This document shows positions 1 through 12,965 of a DNA stretch of 64,000 bases, in pieces (the first letter of the stretch is position 1; every line of letters starts with the position of its first letter). The stretch spans positions 93,041,963-93,105,962 of the forward strand of contig CM048554.1 in the NCBI GenBank assembly GCA_026413225.1, written 5' to 3'. The translations under genes were made by a program, and so were the position numbers. The notes below the pieces were generated by a model that worked only from the letters and a program-made list of their open reading frames with translations, searched no databases and was not told the DNA's origin. This DNA comes from Otis tarda (lineage: Eukaryota > Chordata > Aves > Otidiformes > Otididae).

Positions 1-2034
1 AACTGCCAGCTCCTGGAACTAACAGCTTGCATTTAGAGGAGTTATCAGTCTCTACTTCAAATACTATTTATGTGAATATTCTTTCTCCTCAATAAACACA
101 CGCTGCCAGAACAGCCTGCTATCTTTGTTCTCCACTTTTCTTTCTTTACTTTCTAAAGAATTACACAACTAAGTCATGTTCAAGCACATTAAGAAAAACA
201 TGTAGTTTGCTTGCATGCCACTCTCTGAAACAGGGGTATGTGAATGCAGATGATAAAAATAACTTCCACCTAATCACATCAGCAATAATCTGTACAAGTG
301 AGCCACAGGACACTGGCAGCAAATGAGGAAATCTCTGTGGACATCATGCTGGCCAAGCACTGTAGGAATAAACAACAGCATACTTCTGCTAGTGCTACTC
401 CAGTTTCGCAAGATGACATGTGTGACCTAGAGCTGCTGTCAGATTTGAGACACTGTAAACCTCTGCGTACATTATTTTCCTATCAGGTGTGACATTAACT
501 TAAGCACTGAATCATATTTATTGCTAGACATATGACAAGCACATAAAACATGAACAGTAGAAAATTACAATGACTTGCAGTTCAGCCAAATACGTAGTGA
601 CTAAGGGCTCAATTCAGTTGCCCAAACATTGGCACCCATTGCCACTGGAGATGTACTGAGACACCTGCACAGGGCTGGCAGATGACAGACAATCAGCAGG
701 AGATCTGCATCCTCCAGAAGCCACAGCTGGTGGCCTGGAGATGATTTGAGAGCATTTCAAACAGCACCAGACGCCTGTGGCTAGGCACTGAAATGAACCC
801 TAAAAAGATACCACAGCAAAGCTTTTTTTTTATGGGACTCTCTTTTTAGAGAGGTATGCCTCCATTTAACAGTACTTCCAGCCATGATTTATCTGTTGAT
901 CTTCTCTCTATGTCCAAAGAATGAGACTGGACTTTAATCTCAAATGAGGCCTTTGCAAATACACACTAACTTTTGATAGGAATAGTTAGATGATGTATTC
1001 ACAATAAATTGTCAATTGTTCAATCATAATTTGTAAGGAAAGATTCACCTTAGCAGTTTTTCACAGAACTGCCAACATATCAAAGCATCGTGTCCATATC
1101 AGTGTGTTGCTCCCTACCTGAGCCCAAAAAATAACAGGCTCTGATACCACAGAAAGTTTTGTCTGTCAATGTTTTTTAAATTTAACTAAATCTTTTTATT
1201 CTGTTAAGTTTCAAAAACAAGCAAATTTTCGTCATCTAATTCTATATGGAATCCCTGAAAATTTAATCTCCCAAGACTGCAATAGCCACTTTAAGTCTGT
1301 TGCCATAGAGATCACAGCAATATCTTCTCGTTTCATTCCATTCGAAACAGATAATCAAACAATATCCATGGATGTCAAAAGGGTGGCTACAAGAAACATG
1401 GTTTATTCTGAAACTACTGTTAAAATACAAGATACTAAGGCTTAAGAAAAGGCTCTTAAAGGGCTTATGGCTGTTGATGTCACTTTTAACTTTACTTAAA
1501 TTAAACTTGAGAAAGTTCTCTTTCTTTTTCCAGTCTTTCCACACTGGTGCCACAGTTATCCAAATGTGAACATATTTCTCTCTGTAAATGAAGGCATTCA
1601 TGGTGGAAAGGCTAAAGATTTTCTAAGTATACCGCTATTAGTACTTAAATACGATGTGGGGCATTTCCTCTTGGCAGTCTGTTGGGATACAGTGAGTTTG
1701 GCTTGATTTTTCCCAATGGAGAAAACATTCAAAGATTATAATGCAGTCTCTCTCTACGAGTTAAATGAACCCCAAACCTGCTCCAGATAAAATGAAATTA
1801 AATTTAAAACTTTTCAATTGCAATTACAGTGTCTTGACAGTGTTCAGACAGGGCTCTAATCAAACCGGGAGCATCCCAGCAAAGGAACATGGTCCTGTCT
1901 GCCTTCTCTTTCCCAGGAATAGCAGTTTGCTGCTAGCTTACTCTGTGTCTCTAGTCATTGCTTTGGGGACAAAGATCTAAAGCTTTCTTTTGTCATCCAT
2001 CTTTTATGATGGCGGACATCTCTGTTTTTTAATC

Positions 2035-2052
2035 TTTTTTTTTTTTTTTTTT
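2035..2052. repeat. poly(T) tract
   Basis: An uninterrupted run of 18 T. It is not attached to a recognisable retroposon, so it is treated as a simple repeat. Confidence 0.9.
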
Positions 2053-4294
2053 CATAAACTCACTGTCCAGGGCACAATTTAGCCCCATGTGGCATGACTG
2101 TGACTAGCTAGAAGTTGGTCACTGCCTTCCCTCAAGGAAATGCTTCTGCTCATCAGCGTCACTCCTGTATCTCTCATTTCCATTCTCCTTTATAAGCTAG
2201 ATTCCCCAGTGCCACAATACCTTCTGATGGACTATGTTTTTGAAAACTGAGAACAGGAGACTGAAGGAACATGTATTGACTAGGGAATGAAACCACAAAT
2301 AAACTGCTCTATAAATTCCATGGGATGATATGGCAGAGTGACCAAGTGAACACATTGCAGCTTTTCTTGAGAAGGTTCCAAAAACTTTTGGTTTTGATGG
2401 AAACTCAAAACCTTTCATGGAAGGTCAGTATTTTTTGAAAAAAAAAAAAGAAACAAAACCAAAACCTAACTCCAAAACTTTTAATAGAAAATACATTTTT
2501 CTGTCAAAAAAGATTTAGCAGAAAGAGTAGTATTCACTTAAGTTAATTTTCATCTATTTTAAGGTTAGTCATATTATCTAACATTATCCACACTCCCTGG
2601 AAATACTAGGACATAGGTATCTCCTACTGTTGATTCCTCCAAAAACACATGTTGAAGATACGATCTGACATGAAGAAGGCGGTAGTAGCTGCATTAGACA
2701 GGAGGACAGCCACTCTTGACTATGATGCCTCTTTCGTGTCTTGTACTCTGATCCTCAAGCATTGCTAACACAGATTAGCACTGGACCACAAGCCTAGGCA
2801 AGTACTGGCTCTTACTCTCTTAGGCATAAATTGCAGGTTTGTGCTGACTGCAGACCTTAGGCTAACTGGAGCTTATGATGAGAGTATTTCTAGATTCGCT
2901 TCTGGTTCATCATCTGACTTCCAATTTCTGACTTATTCCTTTGCATGTGATCCTGCCAAGTAAAGATTTTCAGACTGTGTTCTTCAGACACCTATTATTT
3001 CCTAGAAGAGCTGATGACCTCACTGAGAACACTGGCTACATTATCAGCGCACTGTTGACAACTCTGAGGCTAATTTTGCTTAATTGGCAAACATTCTCCA
3101 AGCAAACTGCAACTCACAGGGCCAAATTATCTGCTGCTGAATGCTCATTTGGAGTTAAGGCATGAGAAAATGCAACCTGGTATTGACTCTCAATTTTAAA
3201 GTTATTGCTTGAAAGAGAAGTTAGGTGCTTGAGGCACTGGAATGCAGGAAAATTGTCTTTTAATTACTGATTGCAACAATTACGATTGTGATTAAGGATA
3301 TCAAGCATTTCCCATAAGAAAGTGTCTTGTTTTAATTTTGACAGGGCCACAAGAAGATATTTCTTTTTTAATTAGAACTACGTAAGACTTTAGCCATGTG
3401 TACTGAAACCACATAGCCTAGGAAAAACAACATTACTTGTGTAAAAAAATCTGAAGATCTCTTATTTTAACTACTCAAAACACATATAGTTTAAGGCCAG
3501 AGGAGAAATACTCAACACTCTTAACATCGTAAAGGCCTGTAACAAACTAATTACAGCATTTCCTGGAGAAGGCAATAACGAATGAAAGAAACACAGCATC
3601 CACAAAAGCGTAAATTCTGTGTTCAGTTGTAATAGAGACAACCTATTGAGCACTTATCCCATTCTCATGAATTAAACCACTCTAAATTTAAACGTATTTA
3701 AATTAAGATACTTTGATTCAAAAGGGTAGTCTACGTTCGCAGGCAGTGTACTGAGTTCTTTGAAGTAATGTCTCTTTCTTGGCCTTGATTCTCATATGTT
3801 GTTCAGCATGTAAATCTATACCTTAACTTGCGCTATTCTTTCTGCCATGTAAACATTATTGCAGTACTGCTTTGTGGAGGAGCCTTGAACAAATGTAGAT
3901 AACAGATCCTGAATTCTTAATATTTGTAGTAATCTTCTTAGCAGGACATTCTGAGAAATACATAAAATTTGCAAACTATTGAAAGAGAATATGACATGAG
4001 ATGAGCGTGTGTGGGAGAAAAAAGAAAAACAGGTTCTTGAACCCGTAATTGTGACTCCCACACTGTTTCTTTCAACTGCCTGTGGTGATAGTCTTTATAA
4101 TACCTCATCCCTTCAAGGACGACAGATCCTCAGTGTGGTTAAGTATTAAGCTTATTTTCTATTGCCACAAAATAGTACACATTTTAGAGAATCTGGCTGT
4201 TCATAGTCTCAAAAAGCAAGCAGGGGGAAGTGTGGTGGCAAAAGCAACACAATGTTAATTTATGCAAACACAACCCCTTACAGTCCTACAGTCA

Positions 4295-4308
4295 AGTGTG
4301 CGCACACT
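4295..4308. repeat. perfect 14-bp palindrome AGTGTGCGCACACT
   Basis: The sequence equals its own reverse complement and is largely alternating purine-pyrimidine, a composition that can favour Z-DNA or a small cruciform. It contains a central CpG in a generally CpG-poor region. Further CpGs follow in the next 100 bases. Whether it is a protein-binding site is unknown. Confidence 0.7.
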
Positions 4309-7300
4309 CGCAGTCATGCTCTTATTGGCGGCCTGACTGTCAGTGCACTTGTAGAAAAAGCAAACCTGCATGCAAAATCGCACAATTCACGTTGTACGGT
4401 AAAGCATGATAGAAATTTGTATTTATTCATTAATGTTTAGCTGAAGCTGACTGAGGATATTTCTTCTAGTTTTCATCCATATGAGGAACCAACAGCATCA
4501 AGCAGTGGACGCTCATCTGACCAGTCCCACTGACTTCCATGAAGCTATGTTCCCTACAGTGGGGGCATGGGACCCACATTCCAATTTTTTGGATCCACCA
4601 AATTATAAATCCAGATAAAATGTATGTAACCACTCAACAATCTTTCATTAAAAAAACAAGATAAATATCATTGTGTCAGTGTGTGTAAAGTAACTACCAA
4701 TTAGGAAACTAGTAATGCAAGAATAGTAGTTTAATATATCCGACCAATACAATCTCCAAAAATAATACAATACTTGACAAAATGGAGGTGATTCCCCCAG
4801 CTCAGATTTTCAAATACAGCAAATATTTGACTAATTTAGTATTTGTATCTTAAATTATTTTCCCCTAAGAAAGGAAAATTTTATTAGTGTCAATACTGTA
4901 TCTGTCTTCAGAGAGACATGCATTATTGTACGATACTTGCATTCCTTCCCTTTAATTTTAAACTAGCCTTCAGAGATGCTTTGGACTAAATTCTTATCTT
5001 CAGTAACTAACTCAATACACAGGTAGTTTATTACCACTTCAGGAAAACAAATGAACTCCTTTCTGGAGCAATAAATCTGACACGGCACACAAAAAAAAAG
5101 ATATTGAAATAAAACCTGTCAAAGATGTGAATAAAACGCAGGATGGAGTATGGTTTAAGTCACAATTTCATCATTTTTTCTTGCCTCCCCTCTGCTCAGC
5201 AATAGACCATGTCATTCACAGAACCATTCACTTTATAACTCTTCACAGGTATGTGCAATGAGGACCTCTGTTTTGTGCCATTACTCATTTGAGTAGCATG
5301 AAGGAAGGGACTGTTTCTCTCTGACACACATTGACAACACCTTTCCTCAGCTTCCTTACCAGATACACCTGCTCAACCATGGCTGTGGTGCAAGAGCAAA
5401 ACAGCTGGTGTTGAGGGCCTGGTATTTACAACATGGGAATCTGGGGTTTTAATTGCAGCCCAAATCAAGCTTGGTCTTGGGGACTGAACACCAGCTCTTT
5501 GTGGCTGGAGTACACTAGATGCAAACACCTGGGACATATCTTTTCAGTTTCTTTCACTCCAGAGAAAACCAGTGTTGCAATACTGTTCATGGTGCAAACC
5601 AAGCAACAGCCAGTGAGGAAAACCAATACATTTACTTCAAAAGATCTGAACTAAAATGTTAATGTAGACACACCTTGTAGCTCACTGGACATGCTTCAGG
5701 TCTGTCAGAAGGGTCATAGCAAAAGCAGATGAGAAGGGTTGTCCCAAATGAGAACAGTCTACCAACGGCACTTGCAGGTGAAGCTGCCACATCGTGGTCC
5801 AGAAGACAATGAAGGAGGTCTAGCTCAAGAGCATGCAGTAGGATGGTCTTTGTGGCACACAAGACTTGCCAGGCAGTCATCAGAAAGGCTTTCTATGGGT
5901 CTGCACAGCTGCTTTCCTGACCCTCTGTGAAGGCCAGCAGAAGCATCCTCTCTGCTGAGGGGAACTGTCCTCCCAGGAGAAACACTCAGCAAAATAAAAC
6001 CCTTTAGCCTTACCTCTGCAGGCAGGGAAAGGCGCAGTGTGAAAGAAGAAATCTGATTTTCATCTGCCTATGTTCACACTTGCTCTTCATAAAAGCCTTT
6101 GACCGTCTCTCTGTAACTCAGGAGAGGTCAGCAATGATTCCCTCTACCCTAGTCCAAAAATCAAGAAGGCTGAAAGAATGTATTCTCCTTGGCGTGGTGT
6201 GAATATTACATGGTGCAGTGGTATTCCCTATCCTCACTACATTGGTCCGCAAGAGGTAACCAAAACTAAACAGATTTTAAACACAAGGGGGAACACAGCT
6301 GGTGTCTTATCTCCATAATTGCAAAATATCTATTTTTATCCATTTTCTGTTATGAACTAATTAAATGACTATGGAAGACAATTACTAAACCTGGAGTGAT
6401 TTTGCTATGTCCACAAAATACATAGAAATATTAATATACAACAGATGTAAACATACAGGTATAGGGACCATTTAGTCTCTTCCATGGATAAGGTTGTGTG
6501 CCCACTGTTTAACACTTATGGTGACATTGTATTGATTAGGGATACCTCTGTTAGGCACTACCTTTGGCATCCTGGCACAAAATTTAGGACTTCAGCTACT
6601 GAAGAATATTGCATGTTTCTAGTGTCCTTAGTTTTACTCTTGTTACTCCCAAAATAACCAATATGCAAAATTTATTCAGTGTTTCTTAAACTCTGCACAT
6701 AGCAGAAAGAATGGTGAAGAAAAGAGAATTGCCTTAAATTTTAAACTGAGGTATTTACATGAAAAGATTAAATGCAACTTGGCTTTAGTCACCTACATGA
6801 TGTAAGAGAGAGGTATCTTCTGAGTTCTGGACTGAAGTCTTTGCTGAGGAGTGGATGAACTCCCACAGCAAAGCTGCCAGCAAAGATAAAGAGCTGAAAA
6901 TCTGCTTCTCCCTCTTCCCTGCTCCCTGTCCAAGCAGCTGTACTGCTGAGTTCAAATTTGTTTAAGCTAAAGATGAAAAATTTCTGGAGTTTATATCCTA
7001 CATAATTTGAGGGACCTTGTGGTACCATTACAGAACTACTTGGTCTGAACACAGGCTCAAACAAAACTGAGATGACAAAAAGCATTTACAAGGGATCAGA
7101 TAAGAACCTCAATGTTGAACAAATTTAAAATGAGCCAAAACCTAAATTAATATTTGACTTGCTTTCCAAATGATTTTTTTTTTTTTTTGCTGAAGAACAG
7201 AAGGTGAAAGATAGCATGACTAATAGGATATTATAAATATATTCAGAAACTACCAATTCTGACATAGCAGCCATTGCAAAGCTTGGCACCCTCGTTGTGG

Positions 7301-7784
7301 CGGAGCCAGTAGCTTTTGGTAACCTTTACAAAACATCAAGAGAAGTGGCACCTGAAATGGATATATAGTTGCATGCAGACATTTAATAATGCCAGTCATT
7401 TCAAGGGAATGGTGGAGTTTTACCTCTCTAAAAAGGGAGCAGGGGGAGTCTGAGCTGGAGCAAAAGATTTCAGTACTTTGCAAGTATCCAGAACATATCT
7501 GTGAGGAACATATATGATGAAAACAAAGAAGGGAAATACATGAAAACTGTCTGGAATTAGACAGATGAAAGCAGACTCAATCCAGAGGTTTCTTTTATAT
7601 TTTTGAAAGTAGCAATTTCCCAAAGACAGGAAATATGTCAATGCCAATTCAGAAATATCCAACCACTGAGCAGGAGCTAGATACGAATTCTAAAAGACTA
7701 CATTCTATTAATAATTTTGGCTTCAGGCTGAGGCTATTCAACTGAAATAGCAGAGGAGAAAAAAAGAGGCATATGGGTGGGTCA

Positions 7785-8095
7785 AGAATGGCTAAAAACC
7801 ATCAGTGTCAGGTTGCTGTGGAAAAAATGTTAAATATGACCTTGGGTTTTAATAGATGAAGTATTTCCAGTATAGTCGGGGGGATATTAGCAGCACTGTC
7901 TGGAAACTACATCCTGTATACCATGTACGGTTTTGGCCACTGTTCAAGAAAGAGAAATTAATCTGAAGCAAGAGCAAAGAAGGTCCAACTGAAGGATCAA
8001 GTCATTGAAGTATACTCAATACAAGGTGAAACTGCAAGAGCTTGGCTTGTTTGGCCCAGCAAAGCAATGGCTGAAAGTGGATAGAGGTTTTTTTT
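7785..8095 (+). mobile_element. ancient CR1/L3-like LINE fragment
   Basis: The text around 7885-8060 follows the pattern of old CR1/L3-type LINE ORF2 C-termini on the plus strand. One part corresponds to the phrase about a change in the target being visible as a tyrosine-rich 'lRPhLEY' region: 'gtataccatgtacggttttgg' at about 7915-7935. It is followed by the block that encodes 'KELGLFSL' in CR1, here 'agagcttggcttgtttggcc' at about 8038. The reading frame is destroyed and identity to young CR1 copies is low, so it is much older than the other copies in the window. Both boundaries are approximate. It could also belong to another CR1-clade family. Confidence 0.5.
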
Positions 8096-11000
8096 CCTAA
8101 ACATGAGTGGGATAATCATGAGGAGATATTTAATCAATAATCAGTGCTATCACATATCATACAAACTGTACAATCATAAACTATCTATGAAAACTAAGGC
8201 TGAATATGAGATTTCTAATCAAAGGTTAGAAACAGTCAGTGGGAGTGTAAGAAGTGAAGAAAATCTAAGCACTTTTGAAGATGAAGTTAATAAACAAGAA
8301 AGTTTCCAATGATCATTTCATCATCCAATGACCATTCCAATGGTCATGGTTACCTGTAGGAGCTGGCGATGAGATTCAACAACCCAGGAGCAGTACTATG
8401 GAAATAATGGACTTACACAGGCAGCCAAAACAAAGCAAGACTAAAGGAAAAATACGTTCTGGTTCACTCCAAATAGAAAATCTGATAGTGGGTTTTTTTT
8501 TTTCATCCAACTGACGAAATGAAATGGGAAAACACCACAATTTTTTATCCTCCTTTCAGACAAAAAAAGTGATTCATTTTATTCTTGGGTTACTTAATTA
8601 CTTTTTAAAAGCCTTAAAAATTTTGTTTAGTTTCAAAACACACTCTTTCAAAATGAAAAGCTGAAACATTTATTTTAGAAACCACTGAAATGGCATGATT
8701 TATCTTTTCAAAGGTGTCTACTCTTTTCAAAGATATTTCAGCCAATCCTATTTGAGGATTCAACACAAACTCATAAATTGTTTCCAAGGAGGAACAATCA
8801 ACACAACAAAGGAAGTTACAAATAATTTACACAAATCCAGTCTTCAAGGACTTTAAATAAGAACTTAGTTGTGGTCAGAATCTTGGAATATTTTTGGAGG
8901 ATTAAAATATCCCAAAAGGTGTCTCATTTTAATTCACATATAGGATCTTTATTTATATCTTGACAAGGATGCCCATGAGTTGTAAGAGTAACTTCTTCAG
9001 TCTTAAATAGATGGTTTTAATATTAAACAAAAACTGTTTGTGATAGACAAAAGAATTAGTACTTACTAGGTCTTCATGTCTAATCACCAGCTGTTAAGGG
9101 CTATATTTGATTTATCTGATTGCAGAGTAGCCATCTGCTTTATAAATTCATAAGGTGTGTCCACTCACATAATGCGCAAATATGCTTTTTCCAGTTCACT
9201 TTCCAATGTAACTTCAACTCCCCTTCTAAAACTGATGTTATACAAAATTTAACACTCATAACCCTCCTTCTATGGCTACAGTAGTTGAAGGATTATGAAC
9301 ACATGAACATGTGTATGATGAGCTGTGAACTCTCAAAATTTTAGTGCATTAGGGCATTTAATAAAGGTCTTGAAAGGGCCACACAGACAAGTCAGGAATA
9401 TATTTACAGAAGTTTACTATCTTTCTTCCTCCCTTCTAACAGAATAGTTACTACTTTACACGAGGACTCAACAAAGAAGAGTGTGTGATACAAGCATTTC
9501 AGTAATTTTAGCAATCAAAACATTTATTGGTAAAGTGGGCTGAATACACTGGAACATTTTCCATCCTATCAAATTGTATAAAAGAATCCCATTCTTAAAT
9601 GGACTTCAATTAAATATTTCTAACAGACTTGGTGTTTTCCAAGTCCAAACTTAGATGCTGTACAACTATGTCAAGTACTTTATAAAAGCCAGATAAACTA
9701 AATTAAATGCAGACACAGATTTCATATAATAGCTACAGCTGAATGATCTCTTCAATCCAAAGTGTGTTTAAAATAAATGTGGGGGTTTCTTTTTTCCTTC
9801 TCCCCGGGGAAATATGTGATTCAAAATTGGTTATATTTCGAAACATTCCTTCTGTATGTTTATTCCAGAACAAAAAATTCAGTTTTGAAATAAACTTAAT
9901 CCGCAAAAAAGTTCAATGAAAAATGCAAGGATTTTTTTAGTAATTGAAGTTATTTTTCACTTAGTCTTATGAACTAAGAACTGTCAATAATTGCCATTAC
10001 ACAAAATTCTAGATATCTGAAGAAGTGGAGTGCCCAAAAATAAAAAAGTAAATGTTTTTCAGTCACTGTTCTTGTAGGTTATTCCTTTTGATATCCATAG
10101 CAAAGTAGATGGATTAACGAACAGCCCATTTTTGGAAAAAAAAAAAAAGACATCTCTGTATTCCTAAAAATATAATGACTCAATTTTACATTTATTTGCT
10201 GCCATTCCTTTCGCAAAGCAATACAGATGCCAGTTTCAGCTGAGTTGTCCATAAGTATATAATGCTTGCCCACAACAAAACAGATATGATTTACTTTCTG
10301 TAATGATTATTTTAGAATAGTCAGTTTGTTCAGATTGATATTTTAGGATAAATGTTGGAAAATATTTACTCTAGAAATGCATCTTTTAGCCTGGACAAGA
10401 GTAAAAAAAAAACCCCAATAACCTCAACACACAAATGTTCTGTTTTGATAACATCTGCAACAGCATGACAATCGCAGAAGACTAAAATGGTGGCTTTTAC
10501 TAAAAAACCTGACAAAATAGAAATAGTGTGCATAGAAGGTGTTACTAATAATGCTAGAAAAATAACTAAAAAATATGAATAAGAGGAGGTCACCTGATAA
10601 GGAATTAAAGGATGAGATTTTAAAGAAAGGCTGAATTTATCAAAACACATCATTCTAATTTTTTCACTTAACCAAAAAAATTGAGAGTTGTTTTAATTAT
10701 TCTGTTTCTTCAGAGATAAAAGCAAGGTACTACAGAGCTCTTCACACTCTAGCAGTGTGCCACGGGGGCCACTGAGTAACAGAGGGTCGGGTGCCACCCA
10801 GGATCTGCACTGCTGGGTTTTAAACCAGCTGAGCTGGGGGGTGTTTCATGTGTTAACAAGTTTTTTCCTCATCACTTTTATCTCAGCAAATTACTGATAT
10901 GCCCCGCGCTAGTATTTGAAAAGTGAAAGAGCTCAAATATATGCAAGTGTATTTTTAAACAACAGATGTCTGGATTTCATCTGGGAAGGTGAACCACTGT

Positions 11001-12734
11001 GCTGGTCACTTCTTGGAGGAAATGGAAACGAAGTAGAAGTCATTCAGCCAAACAGATGTCTTATAAAGGAGCAATCATTGCACTTCCCCTTTCAGAGGTT
11101 AAGTCTTGCTACTTTTGGTTTTCACACGATGGGGAAAATGCTAGGATTCTCACTTTTGCACTGGCCGAGTATTCCTTGAAGATCAGAGGTCAAGCAGATA
11201 GCTCTCATTTTGAGATTCATAGATGGGGTGCAGCTAAGCAGAAGCTCTTGTGGACTTCCACGTTGTGAAAAGCAGCATGTCACGAACAGACACCTGTTCC
11301 ATACAAACCAGAAGTAAGGAACATTTCTCATTAGAAGGCGTGAGAAATCACAGAAAGAAAATAAAAGGGAAAAAATTGCTTTCCACTTCTTGGTGACTTT
11401 CAAGCTTCGCTATATCTTCCTCAAAGACCAAATGTGTGTTATGTTTGATGCCATTTTTTATAATTTGATAACTTCTATGCCATTTGACGCAGGAAAAGTA
11501 AGAGTATGTGGTCTAATGGTCTCAAGCTTGGGCTCCTAGAATTACTTTTGCTGCATTAGGGAATTACTGTTTTGCTGCTATGGGACCCTCCTTAGAAGGG
11601 TGGAGGATTGAGGATTAGTGATGTAAACAGGAAAAGTTCTATCACTTCCACCTGCTACCACAGCTACTTTGGCTAAGGACCATGATGCTTTCCCCTCATT
11701 CCTTGAAGACAACAACCTAGGTCCACAGAATATGTTATTTATACAGTTTTAATACAACAATACAGACTTTGTGTGCATGCACATATTTCCCAGATAACTC
11801 TAAGTGTCTGAGGCTCAGACTTTCTAAACATTGTCTTTTTTTTTTTGTTATCCCAAAAGCATATGCAATTTCACCAGCTCCTTTCTCAGTAGTTTGAGAG
11901 TCGTATTTCTCTGCATCATGTTACTCTGCTATGATTAAGCCTGACTCAAGGGTCCTTCCTAAGGGTCAGCATAGAGCCAACCTTGTGTTTCAGCATACTC
12001 TTACAGTTAACTCATTTCTTGTTTTGCATTAATGAGTAGAAAATGTTTTGCTGTGTAGTACTTGAGGTCTGCAAGGCCTTAGAGAACATGAAGCTGCTCT
12101 GAAGGTGCTTTTGCTCCTTAGTGCTGGGGACACTTCTCTATGTGTCCTATTGCAGCTCTGCAGGGGACGTGTGTGTCTGAAGGGCCAGCTGAAGTGCTGG
12201 GGACTGGAAATCCAGTTTCTTCTGATTTGGGAAAAATACTGCTTCTCTCCTGCTCCTTTTTAAGTTAGATGTTATTTTAAGACCTAAGAGACAGTCTGCT
12301 ATTTCATTAATGAAAATGATCTGCTTCCTTTCTAGTCCTTTCTCTCCTGACTATTTTCAGCCTTTCTAGAATCTATCTTTTTGTGCTATTCCAGCAGCAT
12401 AGACAGTTATATTAATGATTTATATATTATTTATATTATTATTTTTATAAGAATTATTTATATTACCTGTGTTGGTGTCAGGTACAGCATTACAAGGAAG
12501 TGTGTGATGCAGATGCCTCGCAGACCCTCTGGCTTCTGGAGTGGCATCAACAGAGTGAACTTTTACTCCCTGCAGAGCAGCTCTTGCCTTTGCCCTTATA
12601 TATACTGAAACAAGTTTTTAAACAGGTCAGGGAGTTCAAAGGGGGAACAAAACAATTCTCAAAAACATACATGTTCTATAATCTCTTAGCAGAGTCCTTC
12701 TTCTCAGATGCTTGAGTTAAGCAACTGAAATGTG
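8096..12734. other. AT-rich non-coding sequence, no gene recognised
   Basis: Short random-looking open frames only, the largest about 95 codons. A small GC-richer patch occurs at about 10738-10850, and a TA-rich patch at about 12410-12465. No RNA gene, repeat family or exon was recognised. Confidence 0.6.
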
Positions 12735-12965
12735 AAAGCCAATTTGTGGCCTGAAAAAAAATCTCCAGGCTGTTGATATTTATTTTTAATAAATCCCGAA
12801 AGGCTGGGCAAGTTCCAGGGGACTGGAGGCGAGCCAGAGAGAACAGAAAAGCTGACATAGGTAATTACAGGCTTGTAGGGCTCTTAAGCTCACACCCCCC
12901 CCCAACAAACCCGAGTGGATAAATGATAGAGACTTCAATAAATATATTATGGTAATAGGGAAATA
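12735..12965 (+). mobile_element. ancient CR1/L3-like LINE fragment (RT region)
   Basis: At about 12784-12890 the plus strand reads like the RT stretch that lies around '[13 protein letters not shown]...NYRpVSLtS' in CR1 ORF2. 'gttccaggggactggaggcg' at about 12811 corresponds to the 'PgdWr' part, and 'ggtaattacaggcttgtagg' at about 12860 corresponds to the 'GNYRLVG' part. The frame is not intact and a C9 run interrupts it at 12895-12903. The copy is strongly diverged and truncated at both ends; boundaries are estimates. Confidence 0.5.

Larger units (their letters stand above)
1..7784. other. AT-rich non-coding sequence, no gene recognised
   Basis: No open frame here exceeds about 100 codons and none resembles a known protein. 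Visible landmarks are an 18-base T run at 2035-2052, a 16-base T run at 7173-7188 and a perfect 14-bp palindrome at 4295-4308. The stretch 600-790 is more GC-balanced than its surroundings and reads like an old dispersed repeat, but I cannot name its family. Nothing else supportable is seen. Confidence 0.6.
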
